NCBI RefSeq assembly: GCF_035222485.1
Contig: NW_026946672.1
Span: forward strand, 1,715,189 to 1,779,188
Source: Podospora pseudoanserina
Taxonomy: Eukaryota; Ascomycota; Sordariomycetes; Sordariales; Podosporaceae
Reading direction: 5' to 3'
Length of the DNA: 64,000 bases
The notes under the pieces are model-generated. The model worked only from the letters and a program-made list of their open reading frames with translations, had not been told where the DNA came from and did not search any database. Position numbers and translations under genes: made by a program. Below are positions 21,701-33,295 of the stretch, piece by piece (within the stretch, counting starts at the first letter, position 1; each line of letters begins with the position of its first letter).

Positions 21701-24096
21701 GAGATGACCGAGTCATCTCTCCGCTTCGTAATGTCCCAAACCTGGAGGGCCATCTCCCGAATCGCTGCAGGGTTGTTGATCATCTCGTCGGTAGAGTCGG
21801 GCTTCTCAATGTACGGCTTCCTGAGGATGCGATTGAGATCCTCTTGGAGACCGTCGAGAAGCCAGCCAAGGAACTCTTGCGAATCCTGCTGGCCATATCC
21901 CGAGAAGGCAGGAGCATACCGACCGATAACGCTCTTGAATTGGCGTGGTGCAACCGAGTTTGGTGTGGGATCCTTGTAGATTTCTTCAAGCAGCCGTCCG
22001 TAGGAGAGGGCAACATCTCCACCATGGGCGAGAGGATTGTCGGTGTTGATCTCCTTTTTCGCTTCATGAGTGAGGAAATACTTTGTGAGTTCCTCGACGG
22101 CACGCAGACACTGAAGAGCAGAGTTCATGTAGCACGTGTTGCCCAAGTTCTGGAGTCCTACACAGCCGTGGGTCCGCCCCGACTTTTGCTGGGCGCGGCC
22201 TCTGGTGAGAGGTGCCGAAAGCGCGGGGCTGCTACGTCCGCTGACGTTGGCCCGGGCCTGAACGACAGCGGTTGAGCTATTCCTAGTTGTCAAATTCTTG
22301 CCGTTGGAACCGCTATATGTAGACACCCAGTCCTGACGCTCCACTTCTTCGTCCAGAACAAGGGTTTGATCGACATTGAGGCCTACCAGCGACAGGCTCC
22401 TCTTGCCGTTGTAGTTGGCATGGACAGTTGTGTCCTGTGCCTCAACAAGGGCGCGTTGGACACCCTTCTCCAACTGCCCAAAAGTTACCACATCAACAAG
22501 CATCTCAGGCCAAGCCCCGGGGACGGCAGGAAATCCATCGGGAACGCCAACCTCTTGAACTGGAGAGTCCGGAGGAGTCTTCATCATCCCAAAGGATTTT
22601 GAGGGCTCAGAGGCTGGGGTTTCCGTGGCGGGGATGGTCTGCAGAACTCGCCATACGCGCACCTTGCGGTCCGGTGCCACACTAGCAAGCTCCTTGACTC
22701 GTCTAAGGAACTTGTGATAGCTGAAGGACGTACTCTGAACCACAATGGGAGGGGGTGGCTTCTTGAGCTTGATTTCCTGCTCTATAGGAATCGGGCTCGT
22801 GGCCGACCACAATCTGTGTATAGTAAACACAGGAGGGTGGAACTCGAACTGAATAACGGGATCCGAAACCGCATCGGGGGCCGTGTTGTGTGCAAGCCGG
22901 ATAATCGGAGCTTGTCCAGGAGCCAGCCCGTACCAGAAGAGCAAGAGATCCCAGGCATCTTTGGGGAACAGCTCGAAACTCTCCGTTCCCAAGCCTGGCT
23001 TCAGTTTGACACACTCTACTCCATTGGAGTCTGTGAACTTGGTCTCAATGATGTCCGAATTGTCCACTGGACCAAGGGACCCTTCTGGCACCTCTTTGCT
23101 GACATGTTTGCTATCCAGCCCAAAGGCCTGGGCCCGTTGAAGCCATTTCCTTGACACTAGGTACGCCTCGTCACCCTCCTGGATGGGAGTCTCAGCAAAC
23201 GCCTTGACGAGAGTCTCGATGGTTTTGATTTGCTGATCGAGCGGAGGAATATCTGCTCAAGTATGTTAGCGCCAAGGCCACATGTGGGCAGCTCAAGAGG
23301 CAACTGACCGTTCCGTAGAGGAAGCCCATTTGACTCTGTGGTGGACTGCTTTGGGCTTGATGGAGCCCCATCCATCACTTCATCCTTGCCCTCTTTGGCC
23401 TTTGCAGCAGATTCATTCTCGGTTCCCATAACCACATCCTCTTTCAGGTTTGTACTGTCCGTTTCGGGCTCCATGCTGGAGGCAGGTCGCTTGAGCGGGG
23501 ACGAGGACCGCTGGGGAAGATCGGGAGCACCCCCCATGAGAGCACGGTGAGCTGTATTGTAGAATGAAGTCGACTGGCTACCTGGAAGGGTCCAGTCTGT
23601 TGGCCGTAGACTTGAGGCAGAGTCGGCAAACTCTGCGCCCCGGTCAAAGTCCACTGAAAGGTCGGCTGAAGCGCACGGGGAGCTCGCAGCAGAGGGCGAG
23701 TCAGGTACCGAACTGCACTGGGTTTGCAAACGTGGTGGGACACCCGATGGTGGCAGCGAGTCGCCGTGGCGAACGTAGGTGGGAGTGTCTATAGTCGGGA
23801 TGCCTGCGGCTTCTGAAAATGAGAAGGTCGGATCGATTTCTTCAGTGGAGAGCAGCACTACGTCGTTGGGCTCGTGCTCCCTGCTCGACTGGCGAGTCAC
23901 TCTTCTTTTCTTTGAAGAAGACGTGGTGACTGTGAGCTGCTTATGGCAGCTCTGGACGTCGTTAGGATTGCAAAAGTAGAAAGTTGCAGAAGGCGGTGGA
24001 CGGAGTGGGCAGTGAGGGCCTTCCTAACACAGTGAGGCGTTAAAGTGGAGTTCAAGTAGGCTGTACTGTGTGTAAAAGGTCGTATCGACGTCCCAT
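18758..24096 (-). CDS. UBP12: Ubiquitin carboxyl-terminal hydrolase, UBP12/USP15 type
   Basis: Exons 23951-23309, 23252-20873, 20818-20485, 20429-19688 and 19632-18758 are firmly joined in phase by introns of 54-56 bp. A first exon, ATG at 24096 to 24067, is tentative because its donor is poor. The protein is about 1668 residues. A Ser-rich N-terminus is followed by a DUSP-like region (about 230-350: IETLVKAFAETPIQEGDEAY, SRKWLQRAQAFG, GPVDNSDI). The cysteine box GLQNLGNTCYMNSALQC has its nucleophile near 597. Zinc-binding CxxC pairs (VCPECNK; YCPRCKEH) and the histidine box GGGHYTAKAKN near 1358 complete the USP fold. A Lys-rich insert separates the two catalytic halves. The C-terminal tail is acidic. 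Enzymes of this type remove ubiquitin from proteins; yeast Ubp12 acts on mitochondrial fusion and DNA-replication factors. Activity is inferred from intact catalytic motifs; only the extreme N-terminus is uncertain. Confidence 0.9.
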
Positions 24097-24876
24097 AAAC
24101 AGCCGGTAAAGGTTGTACAGAGAGTGTATTGATTTCTCCAGAAGATTTGTACCGTTGTGAAAGAAATGTGCTGGGGGGGGGGGTCTTTTCAGTACACACC
24201 TAGAGCCAAGCCAGTGAATGACGATGATGAATATACAGCGTCAATAGAGAAGCAGCTCAGTCAGGCTGTGGCTGTTGCTGCGTCGGTAACCAGATGGGAA
24301 TCTGGTAAGGGGCAAACGGTGGTGCGGACAGCAGCGAGGAGAATGCTGTGCATTTCCTAGCAGTGGGGGTGAAAAGTTGGCTGCTGTTGAAGATGGTCTT
24401 CACGCTCTGTTGGATGAAAGGGATACCCCATGTGCAATGCGGGCGGCTACCAAGCACTTCACTTTGGCTTTTGGAGGGGCACGGGCTTCACAAAAATCGC
24501 TTTTCTGCCATTGCGAGTGGGCCGCTGCCCTGTGGCCGTGCCATGGAAGTTCACACACAGTGCCTAGCTGGTCCGTGCCTGGTCCGTGCCAGGAACCGTT
24601 TGGCAGTTGGTTCTCTGACAGATATTAGGGGCTAGTAGTATATGGGAAAGCCCAAGTGAGATCTTCATCTATCTTGAGCTGTGGCACAGGAACGTTCCGG
24701 AGATTCAGGAGAACATCAGGCAATGAAATAAAACAGCAAGAAAGTTTTGATTAGTTCATCTATGCGCTGCATGACCAACAATGGTGACAATATAATGCTT
24801 TTGGGTATAAGTCTGTTTTCCGCTCAGTAGTCTGGAGTCCCCTCTACCCCGATCTGCATGGTTCCAAGTGAAATGT
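24097..24876. other. Intergenic region between STE23-like and UBP12-like genes
   Basis: About 780 bp between two minus-strand genes. It must contain the UBP12 promoter and leader and the 3' flank of the STE23-like gene lies at its right edge only in the sense of preceding transcription. A run of about 11 G residues lies at 24172-24183. No gene seen. Confidence 0.55.
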
Positions 24877-27800
24877 CTAAAGCTTTGCATCCAGGTCATA
24901 ATACTCCGCAAGATCCTTCTCTGGATAGGGAGCCCTGCTGGTGGCATGGAGTGCCTTGAAGTCTCGCACATCCTTGATGAGGGTGGGTGTCGTCCCATTG
25001 GATGATGGTGGCTCTGCGTCCTTGACAACTCCGCTGCCGGGTCCATGCTCAGAGTGTAATCTTCTCCACACGTCAGACGCAGCCTTTACCTTGCCGTCTG
25101 GTGCCCCGAGGCCTTGGAGGTAGTCGACAAGGCCTTCGACCTCCTTTTCCTCGTCATGGCCAGCCGCACTCAGGCGAGACTGCAGGTCAGTGGCAGCCTG
25201 GGCAGCGGTACTTCCATCGAGATCGAGCGTCTTGATGAGATCCGTAATTTGCTTCGTTGTCACATCGCTCTTGGCCTGGGCCTCCAGATAAGCTGCAACC
25301 TTCGCCCGCGAAGGGGACGAAGGGTTGATGTAGTGGTTGAAAAACTCAATCATATCAGCCTTTGTCAGTGGCTTCAGATTCTCCACCATCAACTGTCCTA
25401 TAACACGAAATACGGGTCAGTTTTGCCTTGGGCCCAAGAAGAATAATCAGGTTAGACTTACGGTTGTTGAACATGTAGTATTCAGACTCAATGGCCTGCC
25501 AGTGACGGTTGCTCTCTCCCTCCAGCGACTTGGCCTTCTCAAGCGTCCTTTCAATTAAACTTCGCTTGTTCTTCTCGAAATCCTCCTCACTCATATCCTC
25601 GAGTCTCTTCCCCATGTCCTCCAGGAACTTTTCGATCCGGGTCTCAAGATAGGGGGCCGTCTTCTCACTTTGAATGATGAAGTAGACACCAAACGTTGTC
25701 ACATTGCTCCAAGAGCCACAGTAAACGATGTATCCGAGCTGTTCCTTGGTGCGAAGCTGGTCGAAACAAGGCTCATGCATGATCTGGTCCAAAAGAGCTG
25801 TCCTTGCCCTCTGAGGACGATCAATCTTGGCACCTGTGTAGAGCATGTAGTGGATCGAGTGGTTCACGTTCGCGGGGTCCTTGAGCGTTTTCTTCCAGAC
25901 GTAGTTTGACCCTGGAGAAAACACCAGCCCGCGAGGTGAACGCCACTGAGATGGAGGGAATGGCCGTGGCTTGAGCGTCTTTTCGATCATGTCGGTCAGC
26001 TTCAGTGCGTCCTCCTTATAAAAGTTGCCGTGAACCAAGACTTCCATGTGCATCTGGGCCAAGAATTCCCTCTTGAAAGATCGCACCGCATCAGCTGTCA
26101 CGGCAGGAAGCTCCTCTGCGATATCCAGGATGGTATTGTAGTGGTCTGTCGTCAGCCAGCTCATGTATCCACCAATCTGTGTCCATGGTGCTGAAAGCTC
26201 CCAGTTTCGGTATGACCGGATCGTGCGTTCCTTGATGATGGCGAATCGATCATCGCGGATATCGAGGTCGCGCATGGTGACCAGAACCTGTTCTAGGAGC
26301 ACCGAAAGCTTATCGTTGTAGCCAGAGACCTCAATATACATTCCCCGCTCCTCGCAGATCACAGTATATTCAACACCAGCAAGTTCGGCATCATATGAGT
26401 ATTCCTCGAGCGCGTCCTTGATCGAATCTGTGAAAAGACGGCCTGCTGCCCGCATAGACGCCAGTGAGGTGATTGGTGTCCGGCAGCTAACCATTATACT
26501 TGCTTTCGGGACCCAGAACGTATCGTCCTTCTTGTACCAGGTCCGGACCATAGAGTCGTTGCGGATAATCCGCGGGGCGATGGCAGGCTCTTTGACTTCC
26601 TTCTTCTCCACGTCTAGCTTTGTTGGGATGAACTGGTTCTTGTGGGGGAGATGAAGCTTCGCTTTTCGGTTGTCAGGTGTGCTAGTAGCTGCCGCCTGGA
26701 CCTCCTTCATCAGAGTCTCCGGAATTGGTTGGACGGTGTACTCCGTCCCATACCATTTCTCCTTTTTGTCCAACGTAACAGGGGGATTCCGTGAGGTGAC
26801 AACGAGAAAGAAGTTGTCGGGTCGTAGCCAGCCCAAAGCCTGCTTGATCAACTTCGGGTCGAATCTGCGAAGTTTGGAATACCCAGACACCAGATGTTCG
26901 CGGGGGATTGGCTTTTGCATCCTTTGGCTGACGGAACTTGCAAACCGATAAGCTCGAGACTTCTCCATGAACCTGAAATTGACATCTGCCATGCCTTTTT
27001 GCTCATCAAAGATCCACTGCTGCGGCTCCGTCTCTCGCAGAAGGGCGATGTACTCAAACACGACCTTCACGATCTCCTTGTAGTTTTTCAGTCCCTCCTC
27101 TGTCAAGGTGATCCCGATGTCGAACAGGTCCGGAGACCCGGGGCAAATGTTACTTGGCCCGGCGCCCAGACCGTTGGCCCATCCCTTGGACTTGACATAG
27201 GACATAATGCTGCCAGGGCCCTCGTGGCCGATGAGATGGCTAATGTATCCACCAGGCTGCGTCTCGTAAAGATTCTCTTGCTCCATGAAGGGGAAGCTCA
27301 GAGTAATTTCTCTAGTATCCATCACAGGCTTGGCGAAGATTTGGACTCCCAAGTGATCCTTTGTGAACGGAACCTCATCTTCCCATCTGTTGCGTGGCAG
27401 GTTCTTGTTCTTGATGGGAGAGAAATACTCGGCCACCCAAGCCTGCAAAACATCCAGGGGCTCCCTTCCCAAGACGCAAAGCTTCATGCGGTTGGCAGAA
27501 TAATGTTTCTCATAGAACTCAATAAACTTGTCTCGCACGTTGATACCCTTTGCCTCGGGGATGGTCTTGAGCGTCTCAAGGTTGCCGGTAGAGAAGTGGT
27601 GGTGGGGGTGTTTCGGGTTGGAGAGAGTCTTTTTGAGTTGATGCAGACGCCAGTTGTCACTCTGGAGATTCTTCTTGTTTTCTGAATCAACAGCCCTCAG
27701 TTCACGATCCAGAGTGTTCTCCAAGAACAGTGGCTCGATGAAGAACTGGGCAAAGCGATCCAGCGCTCCCAGCAGTGGTGAGGGATTGGTGGCAGATGGC

Positions 27801-28247
27801 TCTTCATCGTTGCTGGGCTTGGCAGAGACCTCAAAGTGGTAGTTGGTTGAGGTTGTCGCCGTGAAGGCATTGGTGAGCCCAGAATGGTTTGACATGTACT
27901 GATGATAGGCATTCTCGACAGGGAATTTCTTGGTCCCCATGAATAGAAGCTGCAATCAAAGTTAGCGGCTGCAGCCTGAGTGTGCGGGGTGGTAATAGCA
28001 AGCTTACATGTTCAACGGCATGGGCCATTCCTGGCATATCATCCTCGTCACTGTGGCTCCCAACGTTGACATCAACCGCGGCCGCGGCCTTGTCAGTGGT
28101 GGGGTCGTGAACCAGAAGAGCCTCCAAGCCGTTGGGCAGACGGATGACACGGTATGAACGATCATCCAGCTCGGGGGTCTCGAGGTTCTCGGTCACCACC
28201 TCAACCTCGATTTTGGAAGGCGGCGGCGTTTCCTCGGAGTTGGCCAT
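24877..28247 (-). CDS. STE23: STE23/insulysin-like M16 zinc metalloprotease
   Basis: Exons 28247-28008, 27949-25462 and 25397-24877 (introns 58 and 64 bp) encode 1082 residues, the normal size for insulin-degrading-enzyme relatives. The inverted zinc motif HxxEH appears as HAVEH at residues 76-80 and the downstream glutamate region as ELRAVDSENKKNLQSD (about 165-180). Other family signatures are NAFTATTSTNYHFEV, LIGHEGPGSIMSYVKSKGWA, and in the last quarter TKEQLGYIVYCG and the residues that form the closing half of the chamber. In yeast Ste23 and Axl1 trim the a-factor precursor, and insulysins degrade short peptides in the cytosol or peroxisome. The C-terminus ends DLDAKL, similar to a PTS1 only loosely, so peroxisomal targeting is a guess. 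An intron sits directly after the final His codon of the catalytic motif. Confidence 0.93.
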
Positions 28248-30392
28248 GCTGTGATGTGCTGAATTATAAGACTTGTGTTACCTTTGGGCGTAGCCAGACA
28301 GAAACGATGACAGCAGGTCTTGTTGGTGGCTTGTGAGCAGGAGGCTAACAAGCATTCGACTGGTCAAAGAATATGGGGTCGTGACACTTAGTGCTCAGGC
28401 AGTTCCAGGCTGCTTCGAGAGAGAGTGTGTGGGATGTCTTGATGAAGAAGAGACAGACAGAGAGTAGGTAGGCTGTTGCGGGGCGGTAGGTGGACCGGAG
28501 GAATTGGTGGGGGCGGCGACCAAGATGACCTGCGCGTGCTTTTACCTGCCTGGCTCCGTCTGCAAGGTGGGAACTTCCAGGTTAGACCAAGTGACCGACT
28601 TCCAGTGACGGCGAAGGGAGGCAATAGCGGAAGAAGGCGGCGGCGGCGGGGACTCTTGAATGCCCGCTGAGTGATGCGGTGGGTAGCCCTGCGCGTTTGT
28701 GCAGCTGTGGAGCCGGTAGCGCGCTAATGGAAGCTGTCCCAGCGAGTTGGAAGGCAGCAAAATCGGGTGGTATTTTGCGCTTGTTGTCTGGAGCGCTACC
28801 GGTGGAGATGGGGAGATCTACTGGCAACCAGTGACCGGCATCCAGGAATCACTGCCGGCAACCTGCACGGTATGATTAAAACTCCAAAACAGGACGGGAA
28901 ACAGATTGGATTTGGGTACCTGAAGTACCTGACAACAAGAACAAGGGAAGTTGAGACGATGTGTCGGAAGGTGGTGGGCGAAGCGGCAAAGTCGTGAGTA
29001 ATGTCTCCGTATTAGAAAGACAAGACACAGACAGGTTGGGTCGTTTCGTGTGCTCAGGTCTTATTAGGTAGACATCTCACGTCTAACATGGAGAGAACCC
29101 AGAGCGGCCAGGAAGTCCCATGTCTTGGGCTTTATATAGCTAAGTGGGCAGCTAGATAGGTAGGCTGCTCCAACAGCTTCAATTCTACGCTGTCAATCTT
29201 AATCTTGATGTCTTTCGTCAGGGGTTCAACATGAAAGCGGCCCCTCGGGAAATGAGCGGCTACTTGGAATGGGACCGAACCGCTTGTTGCTTTGGTATTC
29301 TGTCTAAAACGATGGGTATAACTTGTTCCTCAACAGTTCTTTGATCGAAGTCCACTTCGCAGGTGTAGGATAGGATAACGTTCGTGATATGGACAAGGGA
29401 GGTGTGGATTAAAGGCGGGGTGGAGTGGGGAATCATGGGTTGGAGGGGTGGAGGGGCTCATGACAGGGGTAGGTGTAGGGAGGAGTGCCCATGGAGGTTC
29501 TCAACGACGCCAGCATCACTACATCTCGACGGTTACGGAATCCTTCTCTGGTGGTTACTGTACATGTGCTGCTATGACCACACCTGCCTGTCATGGAAGT
29601 TGTGAGCTACGCTTGTTCCCTAATATCGGACGACCCATCCCGGCTAGCGCCCATGGGCCGAGAAGCTTCAGACAGGGCGAGGGGTGTCGATGCAGACTGG
29701 AGGCACCTAGTCAGAATCCCATGGCGGTCGCACCAACTCCGAACATCAAAGAATGGCATGTTGAAACCTGCCCGCAATGGTACGCAGACCGAGGAGCACC
29801 CAACCCAACAATCAGATTGGGCATGTGGATGAACAGCTGTTGGGACTTGTGACATGTTGGATTGTCTGGTCTGAACACAGCTGATATGTTACTACTGTTC
29901 GGTGCCGAAGGTGTTGGAAGACTTCATGACGCAGAGGTATAAGTTGGGTTGCCAGAAAATGTAACCGCCTTTGGCTGTGGAGAGACGATCTCTGGCACGG
30001 CGCCGGGAGATTACTCTGCCGGCCGTGGCCCAGGTCGGGCGTCTGCCCGGCGCGAGTGCAAACCACGCATGTCGGAAGGGAGATGAAGGGATGCGGGCCG
30101 TACCTCGCTCTCACCATGTAGCTTGACTCCAAGTAAAGCTCACCTAGGTATCGATGCCAGTAGCCCAACGGCACCTAAACTGCAAACCATAGGATGTGGT
30201 CAACGGCTGAGAAGGACGGAGGGCGGGTAGTTTTTGTTCCCGTTCACCTGCAGCCAGACCCCTGATTATCTAAGCTCATGGAACATAGCTGTTGATTGGA
30301 TGGCTTGGTCGGTGGGGTGCAACCCATGTTCGTGGTTTAGGGGACTTTTCAAATAATTCAACCTCCAACCATCCAAGATCCAATTTGTTCTT

Positions 30393-30400
30393 TATAAATC
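30393..30400 (+). promoter_or_regulatory. Orphan TATA box with downstream short ORF
   Basis: TATAAATC followed by a CT-rich stretch and then, about 39 bp further, ATG at 30432, which opens only 21 codons. A second ATG at 30527 (starting MANVIPSHHNPYTA) is followed by a GTGTGT that could be a donor. The arrangement resembles the core promoter of a short fungal transcript, but no gene product is supported. Confidence 0.3.
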
Positions 30401-32064
30401 CCACTATCCTTCCAATCACTCGCTACCGATCATGTCTCTGCCGGGGACATACGGGATACCCTCACTCAGATGGTGCCTGCTATCAGCGACAACCTAAGCT
30501 GACTTCCTTTCTCGGCCTTCTCCATCATGGCCAACGTGATTCCCAGTCATCATAACCCCTACACGGCAAGGTGTGTCTTGCTATTCCTTGAGGCTGTCCA
30601 GAGTGTACCATGCACGTGGGTCACTGGGGTTGGCAGGCTCGCATGAATTCGGAGCTCGCCCTTTTTAAGGGAAAAAAAGCACCACACCTTCTAGAAGCGA
30701 CCGGGGTGGAGTGGTGGGTGGTATCTTCTGCCACGCACCCGAACAGCTTGATCAAATGTGGACAGAAAACACCTCAACCATTTCGGCCAGCGATTCCATA
30801 TTGAGAGGCATTAGCGAGCCTGACCGCTCCCTTCAACATGCGTTTAGATCTCAACCATGGAAGGCTGGTGGTGTCCATTGCCGTTCGTCAACCGAGGTGA
30901 AGCCTCTCACAGTTCTTTAGGTAAGCAACAAGCGGCATCAAGGCGCTCAGAGATCATTTCGATGAGCCACAAAACTCCCACACGGCAATCTCAGATATGG
31001 TCTCGATGCACATGATGGTTGAGAGCTGCGACCATGGAAGCAACCACCACGGCCTTGCGGGAAGCACTCACTGGTTACATCTAGGAGCAACCCGCCAGTT
31101 TGCCGCGATGCGACTGCGATGGCCGAGCCGAACCACACTTCTTCCAAAGCTGGTCCTCACCGGCTGATGTCCCTCTGTCCCGTGCTATCGTCGGCTACGT
31201 CCTACACACCTGTGATTGTTGCTCGGCCATGCAGCAGAATGCAATCGGAAGTAGACGGCAAAGCTACAGCAGCTTTCGGGTACACAACGCACATGCAGTT
31301 ACTCATCTAGCCTCCATTGCGCATACGCAGTCCGACATGTCGACGACATTGCTTGGTTCATGCTGCTGAACACTTTTCAATGACGAGTTTCAAGCGTGAG
31401 GTTTGACTCGACACCAAAAATCACACGCATGACGATCTCTTCTGTAGCCATCAGCAGTTCGATAAGCCGAGGAGGTACAACTAACAGACTGCTTCAGAAA
31501 TTGATGACGACGGAATTTTATGCCAGAAAGGAGACACATAACGGCCTTGCATAGTTGTAAGTGGATGATCGCCCGGTGCCAAGAGTTGGTCGGTCATGGC
31601 CGCATTTTGTGGTCAAGGGTCGATCCGGCCCGGTGTGTGTTGCACTTCTTTTTTTTTTCCTACATTTATCCCCGTTGGTGTCATGAGGAGTATACTGACT
31701 TCCTTTAGAAGACAAAACCACCATCACCCAGCCCTGCTTGCTACAGACACGGCCTGGGGCCAGCGTTCCGATACATGGTTGCTATCCTCGCGCCCCCCCC
31801 CTTGCAACGTACCGGACAACAATTCCCACCACGCCGGATGGACTCCAGTTCCCAACCTACCTCTCGGGTCTATCCAGGTTTTCCAGACTTTACCCGGTTT
31901 AGGAGGGGAGTCGACACAACGGCATGACATGGCATAGATCACACAAGAAAGTCGAACGGGAACAACTCCCCCCCACCCTTCCTGGCAGCCTCCTTTTCGA
32001 AATAGCGGCAAAAAAGAAGGGGCATGCTACCTGCATGCAACCGTTTCTGCCTGACCGGCCCTGG

Positions 32065-32071
32065 TATAAAA
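32065..32071 (+). promoter_or_regulatory. TATA box upstream of a 60-codon ORF
   Basis: TATAAAA followed by a pyrimidine-rich stretch typical of fungal start sites. The first ATG downstream (32268) opens a 60-codon frame, so a short transcript with a leader of roughly 160 bp is plausible. Confidence 0.35.
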
Positions 32072-32267
32072 CTCAAATCATCGTCATTCTTCCTTTACTT
32101 ACCGACAAGAGAGCTTAACCTTTAACCAAAGAGGGCATAGGCAAGAAAGACGAACTTTGGGTGGTGGCTTCAGATATAGACGAGACACCCACACACACAC
32201 ACACACAAGCAGAGGATCACAAGAAGAAGGAGACTAGCCATCATCCGGCTACTCTCCCCGACAACCG

Positions 32268-32450
32268 ATGATGCAAGCCTCGTCACAATCCCTCCGGAGT
32301 GAAGCCGACGCAAAAATACAAGAACCGTCCAGCCTATCCACATTGCTCGCTCGCAAAAGCTGTAAACGAGGCACGCCGGTGTTGAAACTAAGAGGAGAGA
32401 AGCAGCCGAGTGAAGCACTCCGCGGTGTGTATGCTCCGGTTCAAGTCTAG
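32268..32450 (+). CDS. Possible small gene, 60 residues, unknown function
   Basis: The frame starts with two consecutive ATG codons, the first ATGs after the TATAAAA at 32065, and ends TAG at 32448-32450. The product is polar and basic (MMQASSQSLRSEADAK to GVYAPVQV), with no signal peptide, membrane segment or known motif. Support is only the promoter-like context and first-AUG position; it may equally be non-coding. Confidence 0.25.
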   Translation: MMQASSQSLRSEADAKIQEPSSLSTLLARKSCKRGTPVLKLRGEKQPSEALRGVYAPVQV

Positions 32451-33295
32451 GAAGAGGACAGTCAGCCTACGCTACCCCAGGAAGAGGCAGGCCCAAAGCA
32501 CATGAACCAGAAAAAAGTAGACCCAAACATTGAAAGAAAAAAACCTGGATCTGAAACTGTTGAGATCCATCAGTTATGGCAGGTAAGAAGATAGATAGCA
32601 CCACCATGGCTTACTACGTCAGGCGCTCGGTGCGGAAAAGAAAAACCAAGACCACCGGATTTTCCCAGGATTCTGACTTCGGAACAAGAAAACAAAAATC
32701 GAAGACGCGTCAGAAAAGTAACTTTCACTACTTAGGAAGGTAGGTACATGTTCGACGAAACAAGCTACAAGAGATGATAACTACTATTTCATATATTTGC
32801 TCTGCTAAGAGAGCCAGCTAGTCGTTCGGGATATCGAATCCAGAACTATCTATTCCCCTGCAACTTTTCTCGTATTCTCCAAAACTGCCTTTTTGCCTCT
32901 TTGTAGGGATCATCTACTTTTGAGCCGTTTCCCATTTGCTTCTGGGAAAGAAAGAGCTAGCTTCCCGAAGCTTGGCCGAGCGAGAGAGAAAAAAAGAAAC
33001 AGGGGCTGTCTTTGCTCCCTGGGAAAAAGGGGGGATATCATTATTATTTGCAAATTAGCAAAAAGGCAAAGTAGCGTGAAACTTTTTTGGCCATTACCCC
33101 CCAGGCGGACGAACGGACGGATGGACGGACGGGGGACCTTTTAGAGTAAACAATATTACTCAAAAAATACGTTTGGGGCATGGAAGATGACATCTTCAAA
33201 CCAAATACTTGCCCCCAGTTGGAACGATATCCATCATCGTCATCAGGAACTTCCTGAGCGAACTTCAAAAAGAGAGAGTCACGCCCCCTAGTGAT

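Larger units (their letters stand above)
28248..33295. other. Gene-poor region, about 5 kb
   Basis: No family-recognisable gene on either strand. It includes the STE23-like promoter at the left and the 3' flank of the MPP6-like gene at the right. Base composition is ordinary, not AT-rich, so it is not an obvious RIP-mutated block. It holds TATA-like sites at about 29112, 30393 and 32065, an AC microsatellite (about 32187-32208), and a 60-codon frame at 32268. Long non-coding RNAs, lost genes or unannotated small genes are all possible. Confidence 0.5.

Noticed and set aside
21352-22275. 307-codon + strand frame inside UBP12
   Set aside because: Antisense to the USP catalytic domain, which has conserved active-site motifs on the minus strand; the frame does not begin with a well-placed ATG in a promoter context.
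23157-23900. Start of UBP12 at 23900
   Set aside because: The codon there is GTG, and the frame continues upstream with convincing residues to an acceptor at 23952, so an additional 5' exon is needed.
26894-27685. 263-codon + strand frame inside the STE23-like gene
   Set aside because: Antisense shadow of a conserved exon; no motifs.
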